Source: Antennarius striatus (taxonomy: Eukaryota > Chordata > Actinopteri > Lophiiformes > Antennariidae). From it: a stretch of 64,000 bases of DNA. Each line of letters starts with the position of its first letter. Position 1 is the stretch's first letter. This document shows, in pieces, positions 39,011 to 52,400 of the stretch. Where the stretch lies: the NCBI RefSeq assembly GCF_040054535.1, contig NC_090781.1, positions 10,233,982 through 10,297,981 on the forward strand, in the 5' to 3' direction. The position numbers and the translations under genes are program-made. The notes below the pieces were generated by a model. That model ran no database searches. It saw nothing but the letters and a program-made list of their open reading frames with translations, and was not told the DNA's origin.

Positions 39011-40260
39011 TGTAACGTTACGTGTGTGCTGTTTAAATGTTTTTAGCTGAAGGAAACTCAAACCTGTTAAGTGGTGTATTACAAAGTAGAAAATAAAGGC
39101 CTGCTCGGTGAGCGACGTCTGGTCCCCCACGGAGCGAACAACACACCCTGACACAGTAAAAAAAAAGTCAAGTCGACGATTATTTCACAGAAAAACTCCA
39201 AATTAGCCGCATGTCCACGCTCCTCTGCAGCGACGAATTAAGTCAACTAGCTATATGATAGCAAAACGAACACGCACGACAATGTCCACCAGCAAATTAC
39301 GCGTTTCTTTTTTTTCTTCAGTTGTTGAAAAGGTCTCCGGTAAGTTATCTACACTGGCCACAAACTAGTCTGCGTCGTAATGGCCACGGTCATTACCGTG
39401 TGAAAAGACATTACATGTTTGTTTTCTGCAAGAAAAAGACGATTGATCCTCAAACGGGAAGGATGTAGCATTGCGACACCTGCGCTGGGGTCAGTACTTC
39501 CGGGTAGAGTTTTTCAAAATAAAACTCGTTAAATGTCGATAAGGTGGCTAAACGATCCGCGTATTATTCATTCATAATTTCGTTTCATTTCTTGAACTTA
39601 AAAAATAACAAACAAATTGAATATGAGTATTGGTCATTTAATTTTTCGTTTTAAAATGGAAAAACCCAAACTAAGAAGAAGGATTTCCCTCTCGTAGCTT
39701 AAAATGGAGGGTTGAAATTTCAACAACAAAATAAGATTTCATCTTCTTCTGTTTAGAATTACAGTATAACAATCAAAATCAGAATGGGGGAAAAAAAGTG
39801 GTTTTCCATGGATTGCATGTGATTATCTGTCTACCAAATGTTGGACTACTGATATGGAGTGCAATATGATAAAATGTATTTAAATTGCATAATCTTTAGT
39901 GTTCTAATTTTAGAAGTTGTCAGGACAAAAGCAACTGAACCTGCTGACATAGGATTTCTGCGCGTTAATTGATTCCAGAACGGCACAAAATTAAACTAAC
40001 TTCAAGGAATCACAGGGTTTATTGAACAGACAGTAGAAACTCTCTTTTAACTCCCTTCTGTTAGATCATATGTGTCGAACTTAAAACTTTGGCCCGGGGG
40101 CCAAACGTGGCCCGCCACATCATTTAATGTGGCCTGTGAGAGCATAAAATGTCAGAGTGTCAAAAAATAAACAGCTCAAAACTGTGCTTTGACCAAAACT
40201 ACATTTCCCGCAATGAAGTAATCAAGCCCATTCTAATTCATGAAGTCTTATAGTTTATAT
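39011..40260. other. vps26b promoter side and intergenic DNA
   Basis: Directly upstream of vps26b on the minus strand. The first 500 bases are richer in CG dinucleotides than the surroundings and probably contain its promoter, although I see no single decisive element. At about 40080-40220 a GGCCCGGGGGCCAAACGTGG stretch followed by CATTTAATGTGGCC looks like a dispersed-repeat scrap. No coding exon was seen, and there is no sign of the NCAPD3 gene that sits on this side of VPS26B in mammals. Confidence 0.5.
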
Positions 40261-40316
40261 ATTCATTCATTCATTCATTCATTCATTCATTCATTCATTC
40301 ATTCATTCATTCATTC
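40261..40316 (+). repeat. (ATTC)n microsatellite
   Basis: Fourteen uninterrupted ATTC units, immediately before the 5' end of the LINE fragment. Confidence 0.95.
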
Positions 40317-41470
40317 ACGTTCCTCACCAAAGACTGCAACACCAGTTCTGGGTCAGACCGGGATGCGCTGCCTGTTGGTGGGAGAACTCTGTGATGGGTG
40401 CGCTTGGTTTATAATACCAATACATTTCTTTTCATAGCATGTAGCTGTAAGAGGGCACAAACTAGTGTCTTATTGTGCCGGTCCCAAGCCCGGATAAATA
40501 CAGAGGGTTGTGTCAGGAAGGGTATCCTACGTAAAACTTTTGCCAAATCAAATCTGTGACTTCTATACCGGATCAGCCGAGCCCCGGGTTAACAACGACC
40601 GCCATCGGTGGTGTTCACTTGCAGGAAATTGGACGACTGTTGGTCGAAGAAGGGGAGGAGGAGAGTGTGTTCATAGAAAGAGAGAGAAGAGGAATGCCAA
40701 GAGTATAGGACTGAGAATAGGGACGTTGAATATTGGAACTATGACAGGAAAAGGTAGAGAGTTGGTTGACATGATGCAGAGAAGGAAGGTAGACATACTG
40801 TGTGTCCAGGAGACCAGGTGGAAAGGTAGCAAAGCGAGAAGTTTAGGAGCAGGGTTCAAGTTGTTCTATCATGGTGTAGATAGGAAGAGAAATGGAGTAG
40901 GAGTTATCTTGAAGGAGGTTTGTTAGGAATGTCCTGGAGGTAAAAAGAGTGTCGGATAGAGTGATGAGTCTGAAGCTAGAAATAGAAGGTGTGATGTTCA
41001 ATGTTGTTAGCGGGTATGCTCCACAGGTAGGATGTGAGCTGGAGGAGAAGGAGAAATTGTGGGTGGACTTTGATGAAGTGATGCAGAGCATACCTAGAAG
41101 TGAGAGAGTTGTCATTGGTGCAGACTTCAATGGACATGTTGGTGCAGGAAACAGAGGTGATGAGGAGGTGATGGGCAGGTTTGGTATCCAGGAGAGGAAC
41201 TCAGAAGGACAGATGGTGGTTGACTTTGCAAAAAGGAGGGAAACGGCTGTAGTGAATACTTTATTCCACAAGAGGCAGGAACATACGATAACCTATAAGA
41301 GTGGAGGTAGGAGCACACAGGTAGACTACATCTAGTGTAGACGGTGTAACCTGAAGGAGATCAGTGACTGCAAAGTAGTGGTAGGAGAGAGTGTAGCCAA
41401 ACAGCATAGAATGGTGGTGTGTAGGATGACTCTGGTGGTGATGAAGATGAAGAGGGCAAAGGCAGAGCAG
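40317..41470 (+). mobile_element. RTE-type LINE fragment (5' region and endonuclease domain), degraded
   Basis: It encodes an APE-type endonuclease domain in broken frames. Motifs are IGTLNIGTMTGKG, VDILCVQETRWKGSKARSLG, then after a frameshift near 40920, VVSGYAPQVGCELEEKEKLW, RVVIGADFNGHVGAGNRGDE and a TYKSGGRSTQVDYI block ended by an in-frame stop at 41333. Homologous codons continue past the stop to about 41465 (QHRMVVCRM-like). The whole reverse transcriptase is missing, which is unusual because target-primed insertion normally removes the 5' side. It lies between vps26b and jam3 and is non-functional. Confidence 0.88.
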
Positions 41471-41546
41471 AGGACATTTGTTTCATATGTTTGGTAATGT
41501 AGTCTGATATTATTGTTTTATCATGGAATTTCCACAGGTTCCTGCT

Positions 41547-41695
<149 letters not shown>

Positions 41696-42056
41696 TGAGG
41701 CAGCATGGCGGTGCAGTGGGTAGCGCTGTCGCTGCACAGCAAGGCGGTTCCGGGTTCGTGTCCCGCTCTATGCAGAGTTTGCATGTTCTCCCCATGTCTG
41801 CGTGGGTTCTGTCCAGGTTCTCTGGTTCCTCCCACCTCCAAAAACATGCGCTTCAGGTTAGTTGGCTGTTCCAAATTGCCCCTAGGTGTGAGTGAGTGTG
41901 TGTTTGTCTGCGTCTGTGTGACTCTGCGGTGCACTGGCATCGCGCCCAGAGTTTCCCCCGCCTCACACCTGAAGTCAGCTGGGATAGGCTCCAGCTCCCA
42001 GTGACAGTGACCCACAACAACGGATAAAGCAGTGATAAGAAAATGGATGGATGGAT
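41696..42056 (+). repeat. tRNA-derived SINE, full-length copy B
   Basis: It starts GAGGCAGCATGGCGGTGCAG, has a B-box-like GGGTTCGTGTCCC near 41752-41764, and continues through GAGTTTGCATGTTCTCCCC, CCTCCAAAAACATGCGCTTC and TGGGATAGGCTCCAGCTCCC. It ends in AAAATGGATGGATGGATA. It forms an inverted pair with copy C, whose A and B boxes match better. Confidence 0.85.
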
Positions 42057-42082
42057 ATTTAAGTGTGTGTGTGTGTATATAT

Positions 42083-42447
42083 ATTCATTCATTCATTTTC
42101 ATGTACCGCCGCTGTATCCACTGTAGTGGGTCATGGGCAGCAGGAGCCTATCCCAGCTGGCAGAGGGCGTGAAGTGGGGGACACTCCGGGCACGACGCCA
42201 GTGCACTGCGGAGCCACATACAAAGACAAAGAAACATGCACACACACACTCACTCCTATGGGCAATTTTGGGACCGGCCAGTCAACCTGAAGCGCATGCT
42301 TTTGGAGGTGGGAGGAAGCCGGAGAACCCGGAGAGAACCCACACCGACACTGGGAGAGCATGCAAACTCTGCATAGAGCGGGACTTGAACCCAGACCCGC
42401 CGTGTTGTGAGGCGGCAGCGCTAACCACTGCACCACCGTGCCGCCCT
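42083..42447 (-). repeat. tRNA-derived SINE, full-length copy C (inverted)
   Basis: On the minus strand it begins CACAGGGCGGCACGGTGGTG. It carries a good pol III A box (TGGTGCAGTGG, plus positions 42425-42435) and B box (GGTTCAAGTCC, plus 42381-42391), spaced as in a tRNA. The body is that of copy B and the AT-GA-rich tail lies at the plus-strand left end. The two control boxes are the evidence for a tRNA origin of this family. Confidence 0.87.
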
Positions 42448-42452
42448 GTGTA

Positions 42453-42472
42453 CATATATATATATATATACA

Positions 42473-42531
<59 letters not shown>
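42453..42531. repeat. (TA)n microsatellite
   Basis: Nearly pure TA tract with one CAG interruption, next to the head of SINE copy C. Confidence 0.95.
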
Positions 42532-42532
<1 letters not shown>

Positions 42533-42817
42533 CTTTAAAATATTTTTAACTTTCATTTTTTAACTTTCAGTATATCAAATATTTTACTGAAAGTAAAGTA
42601 AAATTCTCTAACATGAAATACTTGAGTCTCCACATTTTAACAGTTCAAATTTATTTAATAGTAACAAAATAACAAGAACAGAATGCATTAATATCAAATG
42701 AACAGTAGACATTTTATAACAGTTCCTGAGTTGTTACACAAATCTAACGTTGTATACTAATGTTGGAAATGACAGGCTCAACACTGCAGAAATACACTGA
42801 ACAGTAAATACTGTAAA

Positions 42818-43699
42818 TTTATTTTTTTTATGTTTTATTGCATATTTACAATAAGGTATGGTGTGCAATGTATGTAAATTAAAAGATCAAAAAATGTAGA
42901 TAATTATGTACAATACATGAGTCAAAACTGGACAATATGTCCAATGCTCACTGAAGCACAAAGGTCACTTATACACAGAAACATCACTCTAAAAATCATA
43001 CATTACCACCTTTATAGTACATAATGACTTTGCAGCATAGTGGGATATATTGTATGGTATTCAAATTCAGGGACTACTTGTCTATACTTACATACCGTAA
43101 ATATAAGAGGCTGATAAATTGTGCCTTACGAATCTAAACTCACCAGCCTTTTACACTGCTGCTTATTGCAGTTATAACTACAATACATCCCAAAAAAATG
43201 TTTGTCTCCCACATGAAAGGACATAAGAACATGTCAGTATAAGAACAAAAATGCCGAACATTATTTTTCTAAAACAATTTCAGTAACAATTTGGTTAAGT
43301 AAAAATTTTAAAAGTTATAAAAGAGAATTTGTCCAAAAACTAGAAGAAAAATTGCCTCCTGCAATGTTTGCAATGACAGCATGAACCAAATATGAAATTT
43401 CACAGCTTTGACATTGTTGTTTTGTTTTATAATAAAAAATTATGCTGGAAAATTAAACAACTGATGAAAAAGAAAACATTTGGTTTATAATGACTGATGG
43501 TATTGTGTTATTAAAAAAAACATGAGACGGAGCTACAAAATGATAATGAAATTACTTTGGCAAGTTGGTTTGTTTGATCTTCATGTGCATCAGAGAATAA
43601 TGTGCCATGTTACGCCTCAAACTTCACCACAATGAGCAAAACTGTATCAAGTTAACAGATTAGCCTTCAGATTTTGTCTTGAATCCTTTTTATTGTCTG
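42818..43699 (-). other. jam3: Probable jam3 3' untranslated region
   Basis: AT-rich sequence free of the repeats that crowd its left flank, immediately downstream (minus strand) of the jam3 stop. Minus-strand AATAAA signals occur at 42818-42823 and 42834-42839; another hexamer lies only a few bases after the stop (around 43690) and may be too close to be used alone. The extent is inferred. Confidence 0.45.
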
Positions 43700-46513
43700 T
43701 CAAATGATGAATGAAGACTTGTGGCGAAAATGCCCCTGTGAGAAGCAGAGAAATTGAAAATAAATATGCAAAACAAGTTCCTTTGCTCACAGAGAGACAT
43801 GCATTGATGACAGGTTTGTTACCTCATCTGCTTCACCGTAGTCAACACCGTCAGTCTGTGCTGGCCAGTTGTAGCTGAAACACAGCAAATAACAGGAATA
43901 TCAAAATGTAACTCCTTCACAGACTGAAGATGCAAACAAAATACTTATTTCATACTTAAACTTCACACTCACTTGTTTTCGTTGTGACCCTTTTTGTGGA
44001 AGCAGCCGCGCTTGAAGGAGTGACAAATAGAAGCAGTCAAACAGATGAATATAGTCACTGCACCGCATGATTTGAGGAAAAGCCCAAGAATGTCAACATC
44101 ATCTGCAACAGAAAACAAAGATCAGTTTAGAGGTAACAACAGTCAGAGTGTAGTGTCATTTGTCTGTACGTGTTATTTGCCTGTTTTCTGTATATGTATA
44201 GCTATAAAATGAACATAAAACTTTGATAACTCAATTGCATATCATATCCAACAGATTTAAATAAAACAGGCAATGAAAGATATGTTTATCTGGTATTCTG
44301 TACATTATATTTACATGATTAATACAAGAAAAGTCAATGACTGCGAATAGACTCAAATGTTTATAAAACAATACAGCAAAATGAACAGAATTTCTTCAAG
44401 CAAATCTGATTGTGGAAGACCCCCAGCAAGTACACTTAGCCTAAAATACAGTTATTAAATAGAACGCCTGAAAATGTGAAGATATCTGCTCCACTCCTCT
44501 TCCTCTATTGTCTTCTGATTTTTATCAGCTGCAAATTAAAATGTGTGATTGTTGATTTTTTTCTCATGAACATGGTTTAAAACAGGATTGTCTATAAGAT
44601 CTCTCATTTCCACCTGTTGGGTGTGTTGTTCTTCTTCGGACAGGTTGTCTGATCTCATTATCCGCCTGTTTCCATCTATTGATTGTTCTAGTACATTGAT
44701 CCCTACAGGAGGAAGTGCAGGACTTTTTGTTCTCTTAATATATTTCACCATCAGTTTGCATTTGACAAATCACCCACTAGAAAATCTAGATTTGTCATTC
44801 AAATGCAACTACCATACTTTATAAAGTATATTCTCACGTTTTCATGTAAATCTGCTAGTTTTGGCATCACCAACCACACACATTACCAGCATACAGAATT
44901 GTTTTTTAGAAACTCTCCAAACTGAGACATGTAGACACTTACAGACTTCCATCATTTGCGCGGGACACTGAGCATATCCAGCATCATTCTTGGCCTGGCA
45001 GAAGTACTCCCCAGCGTCCTCCTTCCTCACTCGTCGAAATTTCTGAGGAGATATTTTTAGAAATGTTTCAGCGCAGTGACATATTGCATTGTCAACAAAA
45101 TGCTAAAAGGAAGTTTGGCTGTCGTTATATTCTTACCCTTTCGTGTTGTGAGAGATGACAGCATGGGCCTGAACTGTGTTTATTGGCATGGATAAACTGC
45201 TACCATGTGTCAGACTTTTAGCCAGTTAATGTGTCTTTGATGTAAACTATAAGCAGAACACATTCGCTTTGCAACATTATTTTGATTTCATTTGCCAGTT
45301 TTTTATATGGCATCATCTCTTAATGTCTTTACATGTATGAATTCTTCTTGCTGCTACTCAGTCACCCTATGGTAATGGTCTTATTCAAAGGAAGCTCTTC
45401 ACATTCATATTAGAGAAACTCTAATTTAGTCATTTCAATGTAAAATAGTCCCACTTATAAAATGTCAGCCAACTATTTCCTCCACATTTGTCTGGGACAG
45501 AGTTTAATACAGGGAGAAAAGGTAGACATCTAATTATATTGTAGCCCATCCATCCATCCATCCATCCATCCATCCATCCATCCATCCATCCATCCATCCA
45601 TCCATCCATCTATCCATCAATCCATCCATCTTCTTGCAGATGAGATGATTGTAATTATTTACAAGTGCTCATCTGCCTTCTTGATCTGCTGGAGCCTATC
45701 CCAGCTTGCTACTGGTGAAAGGCAGGGTACACTCCAAATGAGATGAGAGCTCATCGTGGGGCCACACGAAAGACAATGAAACACACACACACTCATACCC
45801 ACCCCTAAAAACGATTTGGTGTAATCAATTCATCATAGCTGCATGTTTTGGAAGGTATGAGGAAGCCAGAGAACCCGGAAAGAACCCACACAGACACAAT
45901 GACAACATACTGTACAAACTCTGCAGAGAAAGGAATCGAACCTTCTTGCTGTGAGGCAACAGTGCTACCCACTTTACTGCCTAAGTTGTCGTTATAACAG
46001 TAAGTACTTCTTGTTGCAATGCTTTTAAATGATATTGAAACAGATGTTATAACGGAGAGTAAATGTTTGTAATTTGCTACCAGCAGACACTGTTCTACTG
46101 CAGCATTTCTTACCAGTCCTCCAGTGTCAGCATTGATGCTGTAGGAGGAGTTGATGAACTTCAGACTGTTTTTGGGGTCCAGAGGAAGTTCTTCATTGTT
46201 GTGGAACCAGCGGTACTGAGGAGCCGGGAAACCCTCATTCTCCAGACACCTCAGCTCGGTTGATGTTCCAACCGTGACCGCCTCCGGCACGCTGCACCGC
46301 GGCACCACAGGTTTCACTGCACACAAAACCTTTATTAATGACTAATGTCTTATTATTTTTGTATCTATTTGGTTTATGTGTTATGTCCAAGTAAAAGCTA
46401 TTTAGCTGAACCTGGATTCAATCGAGAAATAGTTTATTGGTTTGTTTTTTTGCCAAGACAAGACGAAACAGATGGATTGATAATCCTGTCATTTTTGTTC
46501 TTTACATTCAAAG

Positions 46514-46577
<64 letters not shown>

Positions 46578-46617
46578 CTTTGAATATATATATATTCATA
46601 TATATATATATATACAC

Positions 46618-46656
<39 letters not shown>

Positions 46657-46669
46657 TATATATATATAT

Positions 46670-46721
<52 letters not shown>

Positions 46722-49700
46722 GGTCGCATAGAGGGTGGAAACAACAAAATAAAATTAAAAAAAAAAGAAGACATATTTAAAACATATTTAAGATGAACTT
46801 TAAATTAGAGGGGATGTAAATTTGCTCTCTTTTGGACCAACAGATTTGATGCGTAAACCTGCACCTGCATAAATGTCTTATCCTAAGCTAAACTGATGTA
46901 GCTGATGTACCTAGCTATACTTTTAGTATTAGACTGTTCGATTTTGTCATCTAAGTTATGGCAAATATGCCTCTTCCTGAAAATGCCTGACTATTCCTTC
47001 AAAAGTTATATAAAAACCTCAAAATTCTTGAAACACAAAAGACATTTGAGTTCTGTTCTGTAAATGTGTCGGAAGTCTCAACCAACATAGCCTACAATGT
47101 ATCTCACCACACCTCTCACTGCAAGACTAATAAGTATTTCATCGAAGTCCCTTTGATCGTCAATAGCGGCCACCTCGCAGCGGTACTCTGCGGTGTCCGA
47201 GCGAGTGGTGTTGAAGATCAGGATGTTCGCTGGCTCTCTGAGCTGAGCTCTGTGCTCCAAGTCCCCTTTAGAGAGACAAAACACACAATACAATTGCTCA
47301 TTCACACACACACAGCGTAACTTCACAGTCGAGAAGGAAAACAAAGTCATTGCCAAGTTCTTTCAAGGTTCCATTCATTCAGCTAAGTCCTGAGGCATCA
47401 CTTTGAAATGCTTTGGTCTAACCTTCTGATGTGGTTCTTTTTTATTTTATTTTTTTAAGAAAAGGCAGTTTCCATTTGGTTTACCTGATATCTTGCTTTG
47501 AAAGTACACATAACTGGGGACGCCATTCTTAATCTTCTTCCATTCAATCCTGGGGTTGTTTGTTGAGATTGATTCTATCAAACAGGTCAGTTCAATGGCT
47601 GTGAAGAAAAGGCAAAGAGCTGAAAAAAAGCCGTCACAATTGAAGAGGAAGCATCCTAAATGAAAAGCTAATTTAAACAGGTTGAAGGTTTCCAACTACT
47701 TACGCTCAAACTCGTTCGCCCACACAATCTTGTCTGTAGTTCGGAGGATTACCGAAAGAGATAATGGAATGTGACCTACAAAAAAAAAGATCTAAATGTT
47801 GAGTAAGCCTGATGGCACACAAACATTTTCATTAGCACACATTATCAATTGGGCATGTTGCCTAAAGAACAGGATTACAGTGACAAATCTAAAACCTCTC
47901 AGAGCGCATGAGGGACTGGGGACTAATTTAGACTCAACATATCTTCACGTCTATGTTTAAGAACACCTGGAAATAATGGGACATCTTTTTCATGTGCATT
48001 CATCTGTAATGTGTGCCGCATCAGGATTTATTTGGATCCTTTATGGAGCGTGGTAACAATCTATTTGCTGATGGCATTGTGAAAGACAGAGCAGCTCATA
48101 AATGTTATGTTGGACAGCCAGTCTTTTATTGTTTGGGCTTTATTGTATCCTTCTGCATGTTAAGTAAGAGCCTGAGTTTAAAGTGCTGACTCTCAGCTTC
48201 CAGCTCTGTGTTTGCGCTTCTTGTCGTACCCTGGAGAGCAAGTGTAGGAAGAATGTGACACAGGGTCCTGCTGGGACCGAACATTTTTGGGAGGAAGAAG
48301 ACGTAGGAAGATAAAAGGAGGAAGATGTAGCACACAAATGAGATGGAATATACAGTATGGTCCTTCAGCGAGACTTTATAGAACAAAGTTCTATAAATGT
48401 AGAGGTTTTTGTCTAATTCAAGCAGCACAAAGCAGAAGAAGATATAAGATGCCGCTCTGCTTAAACTGGGTTTTGTGCTCATAACTTTTGACAACAGGGT
48501 GATATTACGAGTCGGCAACACATAGAAGAGCTTGTGAGCAGAGCAGCATGGGCAATAATAATAGTAATAAAAAATCATAAATTAAAAATATCTTTTAAAT
48601 TATGTATTTTTTAGTTCATTTGGTGTTTTAAATGTTTTTCAGGTCCATAGAAGCTGAGTCAAATCCTTACCGGACTTTAGTGGAATAAAACTTGCAGGAC
48701 GTGGGATCAAAAACCTATTTTTTGAGACAAAATTCTCTCATTTAGTTCACTTCTCTTACCAGGCTATACTTGTCCTTCCACAAAATATTTTTCTTTTTTC
48801 AGTGAGAAATACTGTGTAATATCTCTTTATTTTCAATCCCAGTCAAGCAAAACTGTCTCTAAAATGACAGAGAGGTGAAAAAAACGGAGACAAGGCTCTC
48901 AGACGCAATGAGGTTGTCGGATTTCTTTAAAAAACAAACGTGACCTTAGATCACGGGCATCTGCTTCCCTCGTTCACTAGTTCGGCTGACACTGCCTCTG
49001 AGGAGCAGCTAGCTGGCCGATGATGTGTCACTCTGACATTAATTTGCCCAACATATACATTCATACATTCGTAACAAGACAGCACATTGCTTCTATTCTT
49101 TCTACTTAGTTTGGTTGTTCTGATTGTGAAAGCAAATTTGTGACTACTTCGTGCTCCGGTTTGTAGAATAAATAATTCATCAAGATCCCCCAAACAAAAC
49201 AAATCAGACACACAAAAATAGCTCAACATTGGGAATGTGCTTATATTCCATATTTAATCATTCGTCTTGGTTCCCCTCAGGCGCAAACAACACATGAGAT
49301 ATAGTTATTTTAAGTTCCTCGCTTGAGTGCACTCCTTTAAGCAATCGGTGTTATTTCCTAAATGTCAGATTTTAATGGCAAGTGGCATAATTCACAAGAC
49401 TTTCTTCTTCTACATTTGGGCCAGCAGAGTTGTGTTTAAAGTGGAAAATCATCCGTAAAGGAGCAACAACAGTTTAAAGAAATGAAAATTACATACAATT
49501 GTGAATGTGCACATTATTGCACAATGGGCATGATTTAAAATGCTCTGGGTAAATGCACATTATCCCACCTTCCAGTGGTGCGCGATACTCAATCTATTGT
49601 ATCTGTGCCACGCAAATGTGACAATTACTGGGTACACATGCGACTAACAGCACCCATGCTGAGTAATGAAGGTGCTTCTGCTCCCAGTGGTGGCATAAAG

Positions 49701-52351
49701 AAAGGCTTTAAATGAAGGATGATAATTATCCGAGCGGGCCTTGAATCCTGGCAGACATCCCCTTCTGTTTGCCCAGAGGCACAGTTCCTATCTCTGGAGA
49801 TGCCTCCTCCAAGCCGTCTCGCCGCCACAGCCTAACCCTGAGATGTACAGAGGGGAGCGTATAGCTGAAGAGATGAAAACATGGGTCCTGACAAAGCATC
49901 CGGTCATACAAGCACAGCTCCGCTGATCTCCCTGATGAGATCTGACTCCCAGGTCTCAGCTTCCGTCTCTGTTGCTGACTTTCCCACCCAGGATATCAGG
50001 AGGTATTTTTAGCCCAGCTATGACTGGACATCCTGAGAGACAGCGTTAGGATGGACAGGGAATGGGTGTTAAAATTCTCTGTGAACTGTTTCAACATACA
50101 GCGGAGAATGTATGGGTGGCTTAAGCTGCAGTACAGGAGGCAGCAATCTGCTTCACTGAGAAATGTCATTTCTGGGGATTAAGACATTCGTCGGAACCTA
50201 ATTCATCCAAAGTATTACATTACAGAAAACAACTATCAACTCATTCCAGTGATGGCGTGTAATGTGTTTATACTAAATCTAAAGTAATCTAATTATGTTT
50301 AGCTGAAGTTTGTTTTTGTGAAGCACTCCAGAACGCTGATAAAAAGTCTTTGAGGTGACCTTTGCTGCGTGTCACTCTCCCTTCTCTCCTCTAACTGGTT
50401 GAGCATTTCCAAAAAAAAATAAACACACAAGAAAAGGAAGACAAAAACCACATCTTCTGTCATTTCTAGATGGAATAATTAATAACTGATGACATGGTTA
50501 AAAGTTGGATGTTGATATGTTGATATGCGGGACAAAAGTAAAAATGTAGTGTAGAAATGCACAACCAGGACATTAAAAATAGGCCGTGGGAAGGAAAAGA
50601 ACAAGTGAATTAGCATGACAATGTGCATCCAATTAATAATTCCCGTTTGGATTAAAAGCAGTCGTGCAACAATGGTTAGTCCCCGTATGACATAATGTAG
50701 ACAGAATAGAAGACATTGTTTTTGAATTATGGAAATAATCTCAGCAAATGCTGGAAAGCAAACACATGCTCACGTTTAATCCCTCTGTTGTTGTAATGCA
50801 TAGACAAAGTAAGTCTATGGTCTGTACTGAGAGAAATGTGTTCTTTAAAAGCCACATTTTGCAATCCTCTTATGCACAAAACGCGAAAACAACTACCCAT
50901 CCCTTTCCTCGCAAAAAACGTTAAACCAGTGGATCTATAAAAAGCCCTTTTCCCAGACATTCCAGTGCAGTTGCTGAAAATATGCTGAAGGCGCTGTTAG
51001 CTGCGAGCAGCACAGACAGACCAGGGACCAGCGGGATTCACAGAATACTGGGTTGACCATGCAATGATAACTAATGACTCCAATAGACAATCTTGTCATA
51101 AACTCACAAGGGAAATTTTAGAACGGAATATGTGAACATTCCACGATCTGATTTAATACCAGTAAAGATAAAGTTTCCAACCTGCAGGATCTCACAGTGA
51201 ATAAGAAACAATACAATGTGGGTCCTTGAAGTTTTAAATGTACGTCCAGCTCAAATTTTGGAGGAATAAATATGACATCAACTGAATGTTTTTTAATGGA
51301 GAGAAGCCATTAAGAACATTGACTCTGGGATATAAATATTTCACTCAGTTTAAACTAGGCTGCAGCCAGATAGTAGGCTAACTGCTGTTGTCTCAGTAGG
51401 TATTTTCATAATTAATAGTTTTTAAAATGCAGATGAATCTCTGTCCTCTCATATTAAAGACTTGCCCTTGTCATACATGCTAAATTAATATGTTTGTTTT
51501 GGTTAATTAAAACAAGCAATTTAAATGCATTTTCTTGTACTGTGGGAAATCACAATCTGACATCTTATAAGCAAAGCTGAATTTAAAATACTGGCAATAA
51601 CAAAAATACAGCGTACACATTTTACTAGTAATAAAGTCAGTGTGGAAAAACATTTTACTGACAAGCTACGCAAAGGAAAAGGCTTTCAAATGTCTTAATT
51701 CAAAATCACACACTGGGAAGGAAGAAAAAAAAATCCTTAACTGTGTCTTGATTTGAACTAAATTATTTAAATGCAGGCACCAATGTTCCAACTTATATGA
51801 AGCATGAATTAAACAGTATTCAAAACCGATTGTTATTCATGACTGAGGGCCCCAGGCCAGAATTTTAAATCATCAACGTGAATCTATATCATGAGATACA
51901 GTACATTTATGCACTGCATCAATAACATCAGAGTCTTACAGCCAAAACACACAGAACGTCACACACTTTTCATGTTGGCTGCCGAGTCCTTTGATATTTC
52001 TGCTTGCAGAGACGACATGGGTGAAAGGTTCAACACTCACTGATGCAATCTGCCATTTGGAAATGAGCCGCTCCACTGCCAGTTTTCACCCAGCAGCAGG
52101 GTGACCGGACACTAAGTGCACACTGGGATGACCACAGTATATCACCCAGCACCAGCTGCATTGATCCACCCAAAAGCTCCAGCTGTTGCTGCACAGGCAT
52201 GATGAAGCATGTCATCTTCACCACGTGACCCTGACTCCTCATCCTCAGCAGCATCAATCACCACTTGATCACTAAAAGTCGATACATGCCCTCTTATAAA
52301 ACCCACCGCTTTGATGGGATTCGAGCTGGTTGCAGACATTCCATATTAAAA

Positions 52352-52400
<49 letters not shown>

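Noticed and set aside
38769-39154. Longer N-terminus for vps26b starting at 39154
   Set aside because: The 48 extra residues have no family similarity, whereas MSFFSFGQS at 39010 is the conserved VPS26B start.
46345-46731. 128-codon Tyr-Ile-rich frame
   Set aside because: It is a translation of the TA repeat and palindrome.
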